Notes: generated by a model from the sequence alone, not told the origin. DNA of 61,894 bases from Methylibium sp. Root1272 (GCF_001425905.1 NZ_LMDY01000005.1:1-61894); one strand, 5' to 3'; positions 1 through 9,539 are shown, counted from the first letter of the stretch. Translations and numbers: made by a program.

Positions 1-1
1 C

Positions 2-211
2 ATCGACATGATCACCATCGGGCAGTACCTGGCGCCCAGCGGGCACCACCTGCCGGTGCGGCGCTACGTGACGCCGGAGGCCTTCAAGCGCTTCGAGGTC
101 GAGGCCTACGCGATGGGCTTCAGCCACGCCGCCGTGGGCGCCATGGTGCGCTCGAGCTACCACGCCGACCAGCAGGCGCACGCCGCGGGCGTGGGCGTCG
201 TCGCAGGCTGA
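2..211 (+). CDS. lipA: Lipoyl synthase, C-terminal fragment
   Basis: This is the last ~69 residues of a radical-SAM lipoyl synthase, which inserts sulfur into protein-bound octanoyl groups to make lipoate. The gene starts before the window. The fragment holds the strongly conserved LipA C-terminus: [19 protein letters not shown], then the [15 protein letters not shown] stretch that carries the Arg-Ser-Ser-Tyr-His element coordinating the auxiliary cluster. The stop is at 209-211. The radical-SAM CxxxCxxC motif lies outside the window, so integrity cannot be judged. Confidence 0.93.
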   Translation: MDMITIGQYLAPSGHHLPVRRYVTPEAFKRFEVEAYAMGFSHAAVGAMVRSSYHADQQAHAAGVGVVAG

Positions 212-224
212 TCCTCCGCGGCCG

Positions 225-1349
225 ATGACCTGGCCGCCGATGCGCGCCTGGCTGCCGGCGCGCCTGACGGTCGGTCCGACCGAGCGGGCGCGGGCGGCGC
301 TCGGCGCGGCACTGGGACTGTTGCTGACCGGCCTGCTGAGCCGTTGGGTCGAGTCGCACTGGACCGGCGCTACCGTGCCGTGGCTGGTCGCGCCGCTCGG
401 CGCCAGCGCCGTGCTGGTGTTCGCGGTACCGGCCAGTCCGCTCGCGCAGCCCTGGTCGGTGGTCGGCGGCAACACGATCTCGGCGCTGATCGGCATCGCC
501 TGTGCCCATCTGATCCCCGACCCGGCCTGGGCCGCTGCGATCGCGGTGGGCCTGGCGATCGGCGCGATGTTTGCGCTGCGCTGCCTGCACCCGCCAGGCG
601 GGGCGATGGCCTTGCTGACGGCGTTGTCCGGCGTCGGCTCGTTCGGCTTCGCGTGGTTTCCGGCCTGCTTCAACTCCGTGTTGCTGGTGCTCGCCGGGGC
701 CGTCTACAACAGCGCGACGCGACGCCCCTATTCGCACGCCCAGCTCGCGGCGCCACCCGGCCCGGGCGGCGACGAGACCCACCGCTTCAGCGACGCCGAC
801 CTCGACGCGGTGCTGGAGCGCTATGGCCAGGTGATCGACGTGAGCCGCGACGACCTGGTCGCGCTGCTGCATGCGGCGGAGGCCGAGGCCTACCGCCGGC
901 GTTTCGGTGCGACGCTGTGCGCGGACATCATGACGCGCGAGGTCGTGACGGTGTCATTCGGCACCGAGCTGCAGGACGCCTGGGCGCTGCTGCGCGAGCA
1001 CCGCATCAAGGCGCTGCCGGTGGTCGACCGGGCTCGGCGGGTGGTCGGCATCGTGACGCTGGCGGATTTCCTGCGCCATGCCGACCTCGACATCCACGAG
1101 GGCTGGTCGGCGCGTCTGCGCAGCTTCATTCGCCGCACGCCGGCCACGCACAGCGACAAGCCGGAGGTGGTCGGGCAGATCATGACGCGCCAGGTGCGCG
1201 TCGCCAGCGAAGACCGTCCGGTGGCCGAACTGGTGCCGCTTTTTGCGCAGGGCGGGCACCACCACATCCCGATCGTCGGCCCGGAGGCGCGTCTGGTCGG
1301 CATGCTGACGCAGTCCGACGTGGTGTCGGCCCTGTCGCGCGTGAGCTGA
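225..1349 (+). CDS. HPP-family membrane protein with two CBS domains
   Basis: A 374-residue protein. Residues ~20-165 hold about four hydrophobic segments and the family signature RCLHPPGGA (His-Pro-Pro at 122-124), which defines HPP integral membrane proteins. The C-terminal half is soluble and carries a CBS pair (about 232-285, beginning at the DIMTREVVTV stretch, and about 318-372, beginning at QIMTRQVRVA). CBS pairs usually bind adenine nucleotides and gate the attached domain. Some plant and cyanobacterial HPP proteins are linked to nitrite transport, but nothing here shows a substrate. It follows lipA by 13 bp. The start is uncertain: ATG 225 is used and ATG 240 is possible, and neither has a clear Shine-Dalgarno. 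Confidence 0.85.
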   Translation: MTWPPMRAWLPARLTVGPTERARAALGAALGLLLTGLLSRWVESHWTGATVPWLVAPLGASAVLVFAVPASPLAQPWSVVGGNTISALIGIACAHLIPDPAWAAAIAVGLAIGAMFALRCLHPPGGAMALLTALSGVGSFGFAWFPACFNSVLLVLAGAVYNSATRRPYSHAQLAAPPGPGGDETHRFSDADLDAVLERYGQVIDVSRDDLVALLHAAEAEAYRRRFGATLCADIMTREVVTVSFGTELQDAWALLREHRIKALPVVDRARRVVGIVTLADFLRHADLDIHEGWSARLRSFIRRTPATHSDKPEVVGQIMTRQVRVASEDRPVAELVPLFAQGGHHHIPIVGPEARLVGMLTQSDVVSALSRVS

Positions 1350-1382
1350 CGGCGCAGGCGGAGCTGAAGGGGGGGCGTTCGT

Positions 1383-1883
1383 TCAGGCTTCGGCGAGCAG
1401 CTTGTCGAGCAGCTTGTGCAGCTCGGCGAAATCGGGCTCGCCGACATAGCGCTTGACGACTTCGCCGCGCTTGTTGATGAGCACACTGGTCGGTGTCAGC
1501 TGGATGTCACCGAAGCTGCGGGCGATGGAGCCGTCATGGTCGATCGCGACACGGAACGGCAGCTTGCGGGTCTCGGTGAAGTTGACCACGTAGGCCGGCG
1601 GGTCATAGCTCATCGCCACGGCCAGCGTCTCGTAGCCGCGGGCCTTGAACTTCTCGTGTGTCGCGGCAATGTCGGGCATCTCCTTCACGCAGGTCACGCA
1701 GCTCGTGGCCCAGAAGTTCACCAGCACCACCTTGCCGCGCAACTGATCGGTGCGATGTTGCGATCCGTCGAGCAGCGTGTAGGCCACGTCGGGGGCAGCC
1801 TGCTTGCCGGTCAGCGCCGACGTGGCGGCGATGCCGATTGCCAAGACGACGGCCGCGGCCGCAACATAGCGCATCAATTTCAT
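1383..1883 (-). CDS. TlpA/ResA-like periplasmic thiol-disulfide protein
   Basis: A 166-residue protein with an N-terminal hydrophobic anchor or signal (residues ~4-24) followed by a thioredoxin-like AhpC/TSA-type fold. The active site is NFWATSCVTCVKEMP, a CxxC with Val-Thr between the cysteines, and the cis-Pro loop is LTPTSVLI. Proteins of this type reduce or shuttle disulfides on the periplasmic face, often in cytochrome c maturation or copper handling. No cytochrome-assembly gene is adjacent, so the partner is unknown. Its ATG is only 11 bp from the ATG of the divergent DUF4197 gene, so its promoter must lie inside that neighbour. No good Shine-Dalgarno precedes the start. Confidence 0.86.
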   Translation of the reverse strand: MKLMRYVAAAAVVLAIGIAATSALTGKQAAPDVAYTLLDGSQHRTDQLRGKVVLVNFWATSCVTCVKEMPDIAATHEKFKARGYETLAVAMSYDPPAYVVNFTETRKLPFRVAIDHDGSIARSFGDIQLTPTSVLINKRGEVVKRYVGEPDFAELHKLLDKLLAEA

Positions 1884-1894
1884 GGAGGTGTCCG

Positions 1895-2581
1895 ATGGAT
1901 CGTCGTGAGTTTACGGGTCAGCTCGCCGCCGGCATCGCGCTGTGGGTCTGGGCCGCGCAGGCGCGCGCCCTGTCTCTCAGCGACGCCGATGCCAGTGCCG
2001 GCTTGAAGGCGGCGCTCGAACGCGGCGCCGAAGTGGCGGTGGGGCTGCTCGGCAAGACCGATGGATTCCTCGGCAATCCGAAAGTTCGCATCCCGCTGCC
2101 GTCGGGGCTGGAGAGCGCCGCCAAGCTGATGAAGAGCCTGGGTCAGGGCAAGAAGGTCGACGAACTGGTGACGGCGATGAACCGGGCCGCCGAGGCTGCC
2201 GTGCCGGAATCCAAGCAACTGCTCAGCAATGCGGTCAAGCAGATGTCGGTCGACGACGCGAAGAAGATCCTCACGGGCGGCGACACCTCGGTGACGAACT
2301 TCTTTGCCGAGAAGACGCGCGCGCCGCTCGGCGAGAAATTCCTGCCGATCGTGACCAAGCAGACCGAGAAGGTCGATCTGGCCGACAAGTACAACGCGGT
2401 GGCCGGCAAGGCCGCCGGCTTCGGCCTGGTGAAGAAGGAGGATGCCAACGTGCAGAAGTACGTGACGGGCAAGGCGCTGGACGGCCTGTACCTGATGATC
2501 GGCGAGGAGGAGAAGAAGATCCGCCAGGACCCGGTGGGCACCGGCAGCGCGATCCTGAAGAAGGTGTTCGGCGCGCTGTAA
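1895..2581 (+). CDS. DUF4197-domain exported protein
   Basis: A 228-residue protein. The start at 1895 is set by GGAGGT at 1884-1889, five bases upstream; the open frame reaches further upstream only through the antisense of the TlpA-like gene. The N-terminus is MDRREF followed by a hydrophobic stretch ending near AQARALSL, a signal peptide with only a weak Tat-like look. The mature part matches the DUF4197 pattern: alternating Lys-rich amphipathic helices, the block KKILTGGDTSVTNFF, and near the C-terminus KALDGLYLMIGEEEKKIRQD followed by a GSAILKKVFG ending. The function of the family is not established. It probably acts in the periplasm. Confidence 0.85.
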   Translation: MDRREFTGQLAAGIALWVWAAQARALSLSDADASAGLKAALERGAEVAVGLLGKTDGFLGNPKVRIPLPSGLESAAKLMKSLGQGKKVDELVTAMNRAAEAAVPESKQLLSNAVKQMSVDDAKKILTGGDTSVTNFFAEKTRAPLGEKFLPIVTKQTEKVDLADKYNAVAGKAAGFGLVKKEDANVQKYVTGKALDGLYLMIGEEEKKIRQDPVGTGSAILKKVFGAL

Positions 2582-2591
2582 GCGCGCGCTT

Positions 2592-3683
2592 TCAGTACTG
2601 CTTGGAGAGCTCGAACACCAGCGCCGACGGCAACGATTGATGCAGGCCGTCCCGGCCCACCCGGGCGTGGTTCATGCCGTTGAAGCCCGAGATCTCGAAG
2701 GCGTTGCCCTCTTCGGCGATCTCGATGAACGAGAAGCCGGGCAGCTCGGCGCGGATCTCCTCGGCCAGCTGGTCGAGCCGTTCGCCGCGCAGCACGGCCT
2801 CGAACACGATGGCGTGCGGCCAGCCTTCGCGGCAGAAGTCGACCGCCTCGTCGACCGAACCGACGAAGTCGATCACCAGGCCCATGTTGGCGATGGCCTC
2901 GCGCACCAGGAGCCGCATCTCGCGGCGGGCCGACACCACCAGGACCTGGCTGCCGGCCAGCGGCTTGGAATTCAGCGTCGATGCATCGCCGTGATCGAGT
3001 TCGACGGCGCTCATGCCTTCGACGGCGTCACTGACGGTGCGCGGGAACTCCAGTGTCAGCGTCACGTGGGTCTCGTCGGTTTCGCAGTTCAGGGCCAATC
3101 CCATCGAGTGGGCGATCTGGCCCACCAGGTGCCAGTTCAGCGACGCGAGTACGGCTTCGTCGGTCGGCTCGAGGGCGAAGCTGCAGGACACCCGGCCGTG
3201 CGGCGGCCAGTCCTTCTGGTCGACGCGGAAATCGATGCTCGACCGGGTGCCTTCGGCCGCCCAGTCGAGCACAGCGTTGAGCAGGCTGAACAGCAGCGCC
3301 GGATCGACCAGCACCTCGATGGCCCGCGTGCTCTGCCGCACCTGGATACCGCGGGCGTTGACCTCGCGCGCGCGGTGCGTGAGCACCGCCTGCAGCGTCT
3401 GAGCGAGATCGAGCCGCTCATGAGATTGCCGCAGCCGCTTCGAGGCAAAGCGCGACAGTTGCTGGCCGACCATGCCGACGCGGCGAGCGCGCTCGATCTC
3501 GGCGCGCAGCACCCGCAGGCCTTCGCGGTCGATCTTGCCGGTGGTGGTGAGCTGGATCACGCGCTCGAGCGCCGTCGTCAGCGGCCCGGCGACGTCCCGC
3601 CCGATCTGCGCGACGATCTCGCGCCAGGCATCAAGGGGCTCGGCTTCGGCGGTGGCGCGGGTGAGCGAGGGGCGAGCGGTCAT
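2592..3683 (-). CDS. Degenerate histidine kinase/receiver-like protein
   Basis: A 363-residue soluble protein. Residues ~15-80 resemble a HisKA dimerization helix pair, but where the H-box would read H-E-L-R-T-P-L it reads RDVAGPL, with Arg29 at the His position. Residues ~95-215 look like a reduced GHKL ATPase fold: an N-box-like LLNAVLDWA is present, but no DxGxG G1 box is visible. Residues ~244-363 resemble a receiver domain whose acidic pocket is lost (VLVVSA instead of VLVVDD) and whose phospho-Asp is Glu295 (AIVFEAVL). I infer a non-catalytic scaffold or constitutive signalling protein. It could also be a fast-diverging true kinase. ATG 3683 is chosen because the frame upstream shows no domain. 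Confidence 0.6.
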   Translation of the reverse strand: MTARPSLTRATAEAEPLDAWREIVAQIGRDVAGPLTTALERVIQLTTTGKIDREGLRVLRAEIERARRVGMVGQQLSRFASKRLRQSHERLDLAQTLQAVLTHRAREVNARGIQVRQSTRAIEVLVDPALLFSLLNAVLDWAAEGTRSSIDFRVDQKDWPPHGRVSCSFALEPTDEAVLASLNWHLVGQIAHSMGLALNCETDETHVTLTLEFPRTVSDAVEGMSAVELDHGDASTLNSKPLAGSQVLVVSARREMRLLVREAIANMGLVIDFVGSVDEAVDFCREGWPHAIVFEAVLRGERLDQLAEEIRAELPGFSFIEIAEEGNAFEISGFNGMNHARVGRDGLHQSLPSALVFELSKQY

Positions 3684-3816
3684 GTTTGTTCTGTCGTGTG
3701 GGACCGCGGCCCGAAGCGCCCGGCCGGGAAGCTCTGCACTTCCCTGGCGGAATTGTCCGGGTGTTTCTTCACGCAGCCCAGTACTTTGTGACGTTCGGCC
3801 GGTCCAGCCCCCCGAC

Positions 3817-5082
<1,266 letters not shown>

Positions 5083-5127
5083 GCGGTGATTCTGATGCCG
5101 TGAGCGCGGTGTCACGATAATGAAGCG

Positions 5128-5658
5128 ATGTCGTTGCGGCCTGCGTTGTGCGCCTGCGTGGCGGGACTCGCCGTCCTGGCGGGGGCCTGCGCGCCTGCAC
5201 TCGACTGGCGCGAGGTGCGGCCGGACGCCGCCAGCCTCGTGATCCTGCTGCCCTGCAAGCCGGAGCAGCGTTCCCGTCAGCTGGCGCTGGCCGGGCGCCA
5301 GGTCCAGATGCAGGTGCTGGGCTGCACTGCAGAGGGAACGACCTGGGGCCTGAGCACCGCCGACATGGCCGACCCGGCGCTCGTCGGCCCGGCGCTCGCC
5401 GAATTGCGCGCAGCGCGGCTTCGCAATCTCGATGGAACCGAGACAGTGGTGAAGTCGGCACAGGTCGGCGGCATGACGCCGCAAGCGCAGGCAGTTCGCT
5501 CCAGCATCGCCGGCAAACGCCCCGATGGCACACCGGTGGTCGATCAGTCGGTGTTGTTCGCGCGCGGCACGCGCGTGTTCCACGCCGCGGCGCTGGGCGG
5601 AGAGCCCTCGGCGCAGGCGATCGAGACCTTCTTCGACGGCTTGAAGCTGCAGCCGTGA
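5128..5658 (+). CDS. Hypothetical lipoprotein
   Basis: A 176-residue protein with a lipoprotein signal: a hydrophobic stretch ending in the lipobox LAGAC at Cys21, followed by Ala-Pro, so outer-membrane sorting is likely by the +2 rule. The mature domain contains DAASLVILLPCKPEQ and a C-terminal ATIET-like helix ending FFDGLKL, a layout I recognise only as a Burkholderiales conserved hypothetical. No catalytic motif is visible. A GATAAT hexamer at 5116-5121 ends six bases before the ATG and there is no Shine-Dalgarno, which suggests a leaderless mRNA. Confidence 0.7.
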   Translation: MSLRPALCACVAGLAVLAGACAPALDWREVRPDAASLVILLPCKPEQRSRQLALAGRQVQMQVLGCTAEGTTWGLSTADMADPALVGPALAELRAARLRNLDGTETVVKSAQVGGMTPQAQAVRSSIAGKRPDGTPVVDQSVLFARGTRVFHAAALGGEPSAQAIETFFDGLKLQP

Positions 5659-5781
5659 CTGGGGTCGGAGGGGCAAGCCGAGCACGTGACGACCGCGAGC
5701 GATGTACAAACGCGGCTTGTCATGCACCCGATTCGGCGTTGCTGCGCCGGCCCGGGAGCCTGAACCCATAATCCTCCTGAC

Positions 5782-6252
5782 ATGGCCGGACTGTTCATCA
5801 TTGCGCACGCTCCGCTGGCTTCGGCGCTCAAGGCCGCAGCGGGGCATGCCTTCCCCGAGGCGATGTCGGTGGTCGAGGCGCTCGACGTGACGCCGCAGCT
5901 GACGCCCGAGGAGATCGAGGCGCAGGCGCGCATCCTGCTCGAGCGTTCACTGTCGGTGCCAGGGCGGCGCGAGGCGCTGATCCTGACCGACGTGTTCGGC
6001 GCGACACCGTGCAACGTCGCCCAGCGGCTGGCCGATGGCGTGCGCGTCAAGATCGTCACCGGCGTCAACGTGCCCATGCTGTGGCGCACGATGAACTATG
6101 CGGACCAGCCGCTCGACATGCTCGTGGCGCGCGCGCTGGCCGGCGCGACGCAGGGCGTGCTGCAGGTGGCGCCGGCCCGACCCCAGAACCAGGCACAGAA
6201 CGTGGGAGCCCGACCCGGCGATGATTTCAACGCGCATCAGCATCAGCAATAA
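5782..6252 (+). CDS. PTS EIIA component, mannose/fructose type
   Basis: A 156-residue cytoplasmic phosphocarrier. The N-terminus MAGLFIIAHAPLA carries the phospho-accepting His9 of the EIIA-Man family, and LTDVFGATPCNVA and VKIVTGVNVPML are the following family blocks. It ends in a His/Gln-rich tail (DDFNAHQHQQ) outside the fold. No IIB, IIC or IID gene lies in the window, so this IIA probably works in a regulatory phosphorelay with HPr and EI rather than in sugar uptake. Its last 32 bases overlap the ptsH start, which suggests translational coupling. A CATAAT hexamer sits nine bases before the ATG. Confidence 0.92.
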   Translation: MAGLFIIAHAPLASALKAAAGHAFPEAMSVVEALDVTPQLTPEEIEAQARILLERSLSVPGRREALILTDVFGATPCNVAQRLADGVRVKIVTGVNVPMLWRTMNYADQPLDMLVARALAGATQGVLQVAPARPQNQAQNVGARPGDDFNAHQHQQ

Positions 6253-6490
6253 GCTTGGCCTGCACGCTCGGGCCTCGGCCAAGCTCACCAAGCTGGCGGG
6301 CAGCTACCCCTGCGAAGTCTTCCTCAGCCGCGGCCAGCGGCGCGTCAATGCCAAGAGCATCATGGGCGTCATGATGCTGGCGGCCGGCATCGGCACCGAG
6401 ATCGAGGTCGAGACCTCGGGCGACCAGGAGCGCGAGGCAATGGACGCGCTCCTGCGGCTGATCAACGACAAGTTCGGCGAGGGCGAGTAG
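6221..6490 (+). CDS. ptsH: HPr phosphocarrier protein
   Basis: An 89-residue protein with the standard HPr sites: phospho-His15 in KLGLHARASAKL and the regulatory serine at 46 in AKSIMGVMML, the site used by HPr kinase where that enzyme exists. It relays phosphate from EI to the IIA encoded just upstream. The true start is ATG 6221; the longer open frame is only overlap with the IIA gene. In Ralstonia/Cupriavidus the equivalent HPr/EI pair affects polyhydroxybutyrate turnover, so a carbon-storage role is a reasonable inference. Confidence 0.95.
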   Translation: MISTRISISNKLGLHARASAKLTKLAGSYPCEVFLSRGQRRVNAKSIMGVMMLAAGIGTEIEVETSGDQEREAMDALLRLINDKFGEGE

Positions 6491-6517
6491 GCCTTCCGCG
6501 TCGCTGTCTGCGCGGCC

Positions 6518-7369
6518 TCAGTGGCCGAGGAAGTGGCGACGGTACTTGAGCGGCAGATCGTCGATGCGCATCAGCATCGGCAGATCGGCGGTGTTGAAGT
6601 CGGGGTCCCAGGCCGGTGCCCCCAGCACCTTGGCGCCACAGCGCAGGTAGCCCTTGATCAGCGGCGGTGGCTCGACGGCGAGGTGCCGGTCGAGTTCATC
6701 CACCGGCAGCGGCAGGCGCGGACGCACCTGCCATTCGATCGGTGCCAGGTGCGTGTGGCGCAGTTGTTCCCACAGGCTGGCCGCCACGTGGCCGCCATCG
6801 CGCATGCTGATACTGGCGCAGCCGATCATCGTGTCGAGCTCGTTGCGGACCATGAACTCGGCCAGGGCCCCCCACAGCGCGAGGATCGCGCCGCCCGAGC
6901 GGTGGTCGGCATGCACGCAGGAGCGGCCCAGTTCGACCATCTTGCCTCGCAGCGGGCGCAGGCGCGTGAGATCGAACTCGGTTTCGCTGTAGAGCCCACC
7001 GATGCGTCGCGCGGCTGCCGGCGTCAGGACGCGGTAGGTGCCGATCACTCTGCCGGGCTCCCCGTGCGCGCCCACCGTGCGCACGAGCAGGTGTTCGCAG
7101 AAGGCGTCGTAGACGTCGATGTCCAGACCGGCCGGCGTGCCGGCCGGAGGGGACAGGCGGGCGCCCATCTCCTCGACGAAGATCTGGTACCTCAGGCGCT
7201 GCGCTTCGCGAACCTCGCTTTCATCGCGCGCCCAAACCACGTCCAGTCCACACTGGCTGGCCGCGGGGAGAGCTTCGCCGCCGGGTCGTCGAAGTGACCT
7301 CCGAGGCGCACGCAGCTCCAGGCTCGGAATTTCCTGCAGCGGCAGTGTCGGCAGCGGCAAGTCCCTCAT
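6518..7369 (-). CDS. olsB: Ornithine-acyl-ACP N-acyltransferase-like (OlsB) protein
   Basis: A 283-residue GNAT-fold acyltransferase. Recognisable blocks are the QRLRYQIFVEEMGARL entry motif, VIGTYRVLTP, the VELGRSCVHADHRSGGAI acyl-donor loop, and the C-terminal IKGYLRCGAKVLGAPAWDPD followed by FNTADLPMLM, all typical of OlsB/hemolysin-like proteins. OlsB transfers a 3-hydroxyacyl chain to ornithine, the first step of ornithine-lipid synthesis; no olsA acyltransferase is adjacent. ATG 7369 is preferred over 7390 because AAGGAG lies six bases upstream of it. The gene runs antisense between ptsH and ptsI, splitting a cluster that is normally contiguous. Confidence 0.82.
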   Translation of the reverse strand: MRDLPLPTLPLQEIPSLELRAPRRSLRRPGGEALPAASQCGLDVVWARDESEVREAQRLRYQIFVEEMGARLSPPAGTPAGLDIDVYDAFCEHLLVRTVGAHGEPGRVIGTYRVLTPAAARRIGGLYSETEFDLTRLRPLRGKMVELGRSCVHADHRSGGAILALWGALAEFMVRNELDTMIGCASISMRDGGHVAASLWEQLRHTHLAPIEWQVRPRLPLPVDELDRHLAVEPPPLIKGYLRCGAKVLGAPAWDPDFNTADLPMLMRIDDLPLKYRRHFLGH

Positions 7370-7529
7370 GGTTCGCTCCTTGTTCAGCAATGGCGACGAG
7401 CTTGAGTCAGCGGCGTGACGGCGCGATGTAGGTCCGGTGACGTGGCGATGACACGCGGTCAGGGCCCGGACAGGCGCGCGCGGTGATAACCCCTGCCGGG
7501 GGCGGACGGGCCGCTGCTACGATCGTTTC

Positions 7530-9308
7530 ATGAGCCTGCAGATGTTCGGAATTCCGGTCTCGCGCGGCGTGGCCATCGGTCGCGCGGTGCTGGTCGCGTC
7601 CAGTCGCGTCGACGTGGCCCATTACTTCATCGAGCCGGCCCAGGTCGAGCGCGAGATCGAACGGTTGCTGCAGGCGCGCGATGCGGTGGCGACGGAGCTC
7701 GGTGGCCTCCAGCGCGATCTGCCCGAGGATGCGCCCGCAGAGCTGTCCGCGCTGCTCGATGTGCACCTGATGCTGCTGCACGACGAGGCACTGACCGGGG
7801 CCACCGCGCAATGGGTGCGCGAGCGGCACTACAACGCCGAATGGGCGCTCTCGGCCCAGCTGGAAGTGTTGGCGCGGCAGTTCGACGAGATGGAGAACGA
7901 TTACCTGCGTGAGCGCAAGGCCGACCTCGAGCAGGTGGTCGAGCGCCTGCTGCGGGTGCTGATGCACGACAGCAGTGCCACGCCGCCTCCGATCGGCGTC
8001 AACCCGCGTGACTTTGCCGGCGAGGATCCGCTGGTGCTGGTGGCCAACGACATCGCGCCGGCCGACATGCTGCAGTTCAAGCGCAGCGTCTTTACGGGCT
8101 TTATCACCGATGTTGGCGGCAAGACCTCGCACACGGCGATCGTTGCGCGCAGTCTCGACATTCCGGCGGTCGTCGGTGCCCGCGAGGCCAGCCGCATCAT
8201 CCGGCAGGACGACTGGGTGGTGATCGACGGCGATGCCGGGGTCGTGATCGTCGATCCTTCCTCGATCGTGCTGGAGGAGTACCGCTTCCGCCAGCGGCAG
8301 AGCGAACTGGAGCGCGTTCGCCTCACGCGCTTGCGGCACACGCCGGCCGTCACGCTGGACGGCGAGCGGGTCGAACTGCTCGCCAACATCGAGCTCCCCG
8401 GCGATGCCTCGGCGGCGCTGGATGCCGGTGCTGTCGGCGTCGGGCTGTTCCGTAGCGAGTTCCTGTTCATGAACCGGGCTGACGACTTACCCGGCGAAGA
8501 CGAGCAGTTTGAGGCCTACCTCGCCGTGGTCGAGGCGATGAAGGGGCTGCCGGTGACGATCCGGACTGTCGACATCGGCGCGGACAAGCCGCTAGATCGC
8601 ATGTCGGCGCACGAACTGCGGCACGAGCACGCGCTCAATCCCGCGCTGGGCCTGAGAGCGATCCGCTGGAGCCTGTCGGAGCCCAGCATGTTCCGGCAAC
8701 AGTTGCGCGCCATCCTTCGAGCCAGCGCGCATGGCCAGGTGCGATTGCTCGTGCCGATGCTCGCGCACGAGTCCGAGATTCGCGGCACTTTCGACGCGCT
8801 GGCGCGAGCGAAGCAGCAGCTGACGGAGTCAGGGCGTGCATTCGGCGATGTCCAGGTGGGCGCGATGATCGAGGTGCCGGCCGCGGCGCTGATGGTCGAT
8901 CGCTTCCTCGACGCCTTCGACTTCGTGTCGCTCGGCACCAATGACCTGATCCAGTACACATTGGCAATCGACAGGGCCGATGAATCCGTCGCCCACCTGT
9001 ACGACCCCTGGCACCCCGCCGTGCTGGAACTCGTCGCCCGAACCATTCGCGCTGCTAAGGCACGTAGCAGGGCGGTCAGCGTGTGCGGCGAGATGGCGGG
9101 TGATCCGAGCTTCACGTCGGTCTTGCTGGCGATGGGCTTGCGCAGCTTCTCGATGCACCCGTCGCAGATCGCCGCAATCAAGCAGCAGATCCTGCGCACC
9201 GACACGCGGCGGCTGAGCGATCTGTTGTTGGGAACCCGGAACGACGTGCCGACGTTCTCGCCCCTGCGGAACAGTGGTGGCGTGGCGGCGGTGACGCCGC
9301 CGCGTTGA
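7530..9308 (+). CDS. ptsI: PTS enzyme I (phosphoenolpyruvate-protein phosphotransferase)
   Basis: A 592-residue enzyme that takes phosphate from PEP and passes it to HPr. The N-terminal HPr-binding and swivel region carries the active histidine His201 in GGKTSHTAIVARS. The C-terminal TIM barrel shows GVGLFRSEFLF, the DIGADKPL stretch, FVSLGTNDLIQYTLA and the active-site cysteine in SVCGEMAGDP. Full length for the family. It lies about 1 kb downstream of ptsH with olsB on the other strand between. TACGAT at 7518-7523 ends six bases before the ATG and no Shine-Dalgarno is visible, so ptsI may have its own promoter and a leaderless transcript. Confidence 0.96.
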   Translation: MSLQMFGIPVSRGVAIGRAVLVASSRVDVAHYFIEPAQVEREIERLLQARDAVATELGGLQRDLPEDAPAELSALLDVHLMLLHDEALTGATAQWVRERHYNAEWALSAQLEVLARQFDEMENDYLRERKADLEQVVERLLRVLMHDSSATPPPIGVNPRDFAGEDPLVLVANDIAPADMLQFKRSVFTGFITDVGGKTSHTAIVARSLDIPAVVGAREASRIIRQDDWVVIDGDAGVVIVDPSSIVLEEYRFRQRQSELERVRLTRLRHTPAVTLDGERVELLANIELPGDASAALDAGAVGVGLFRSEFLFMNRADDLPGEDEQFEAYLAVVEAMKGLPVTIRTVDIGADKPLDRMSAHELRHEHALNPALGLRAIRWSLSEPSMFRQQLRAILRASAHGQVRLLVPMLAHESEIRGTFDALARAKQQLTESGRAFGDVQVGAMIEVPAAALMVDRFLDAFDFVSLGTNDLIQYTLAIDRADESVAHLYDPWHPAVLELVARTIRAAKARSRAVSVCGEMAGDPSFTSVLLAMGLRSFSMHPSQIAAIKQQILRTDTRRLSDLLLGTRNDVPTFSPLRNSGGVAAVTPPR

Positions 9309-9339
9309 AGGAGCGCACAGATCAATTTCAGCGGCGAAC

Positions 9340-9369
9340 TTGCACGTTCGAAAAACTTCGTGCTACAGT
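9340..9369 (+). promoter_or_regulatory. Candidate upstream rRNA promoter
   Basis: TTGCAC (9340-9345), 18 bases, then TACAGT (9364-9369). It is weaker than the downstream promoter but could serve as the first of tandem rRNA promoters, a common arrangement. Assigned by eye only. Confidence 0.35.
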
Positions 9370-9452
9370 AGCTGTCTTCGCTGATCACAGCGCCTCGCCG
9401 GAAACGGCAGTGAAAGTGTGAGAGGCAAAAGAAAATAAGAAAAGCTGAGTGG

Positions 9453-9481
9453 TTGACAAGGATTTAAAATCAAGTCATAAT
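9453..9481 (+). promoter_or_regulatory. Main rRNA operon promoter
   Basis: A near-consensus sigma-70 promoter: TTGACA (9453-9458), 17-base spacer, CATAAT (9476-9481). The preceding ~25 bases (9425-9450) are rich in A, like an UP element. Transcription would start near 9488, about 200 bases before 16S. The whole gene-free stretch 9309-9691 is this promoter plus leader. Confidence 0.82.
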
Positions 9482-9491
9482 CTCACTTCTC

Positions 9492-9536
9492 TGCTGACAA
9501 CAGGTCAGCAACGCCGAAAGGCGACGCTCTTTAACA
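9492..9536 (+). promoter_or_regulatory. rRNA leader antitermination region (boxB-like hairpin and boxA)
   Basis: A 7-bp perfect hairpin (TGCTGAC / GTCAGCA, loop AACAG, 9492-9510) is followed by a small GAAA tetraloop hairpin (CGCC/GGCG, 9512-9523) and then boxA, GCTCTTTAACA, at 9526-9536. The order and boxA sequence match Nus-factor antitermination sites of proteobacterial rRNA leaders. Confidence 0.8.
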
Positions 9537-9539
9537 AAT

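Noticed and set aside
5083-5847. A ~255-residue N-terminal extension of the CoA transferase
   Set aside because: The family start motif begins right at ATG 5082, and the extension is antisense to the lipoprotein gene.
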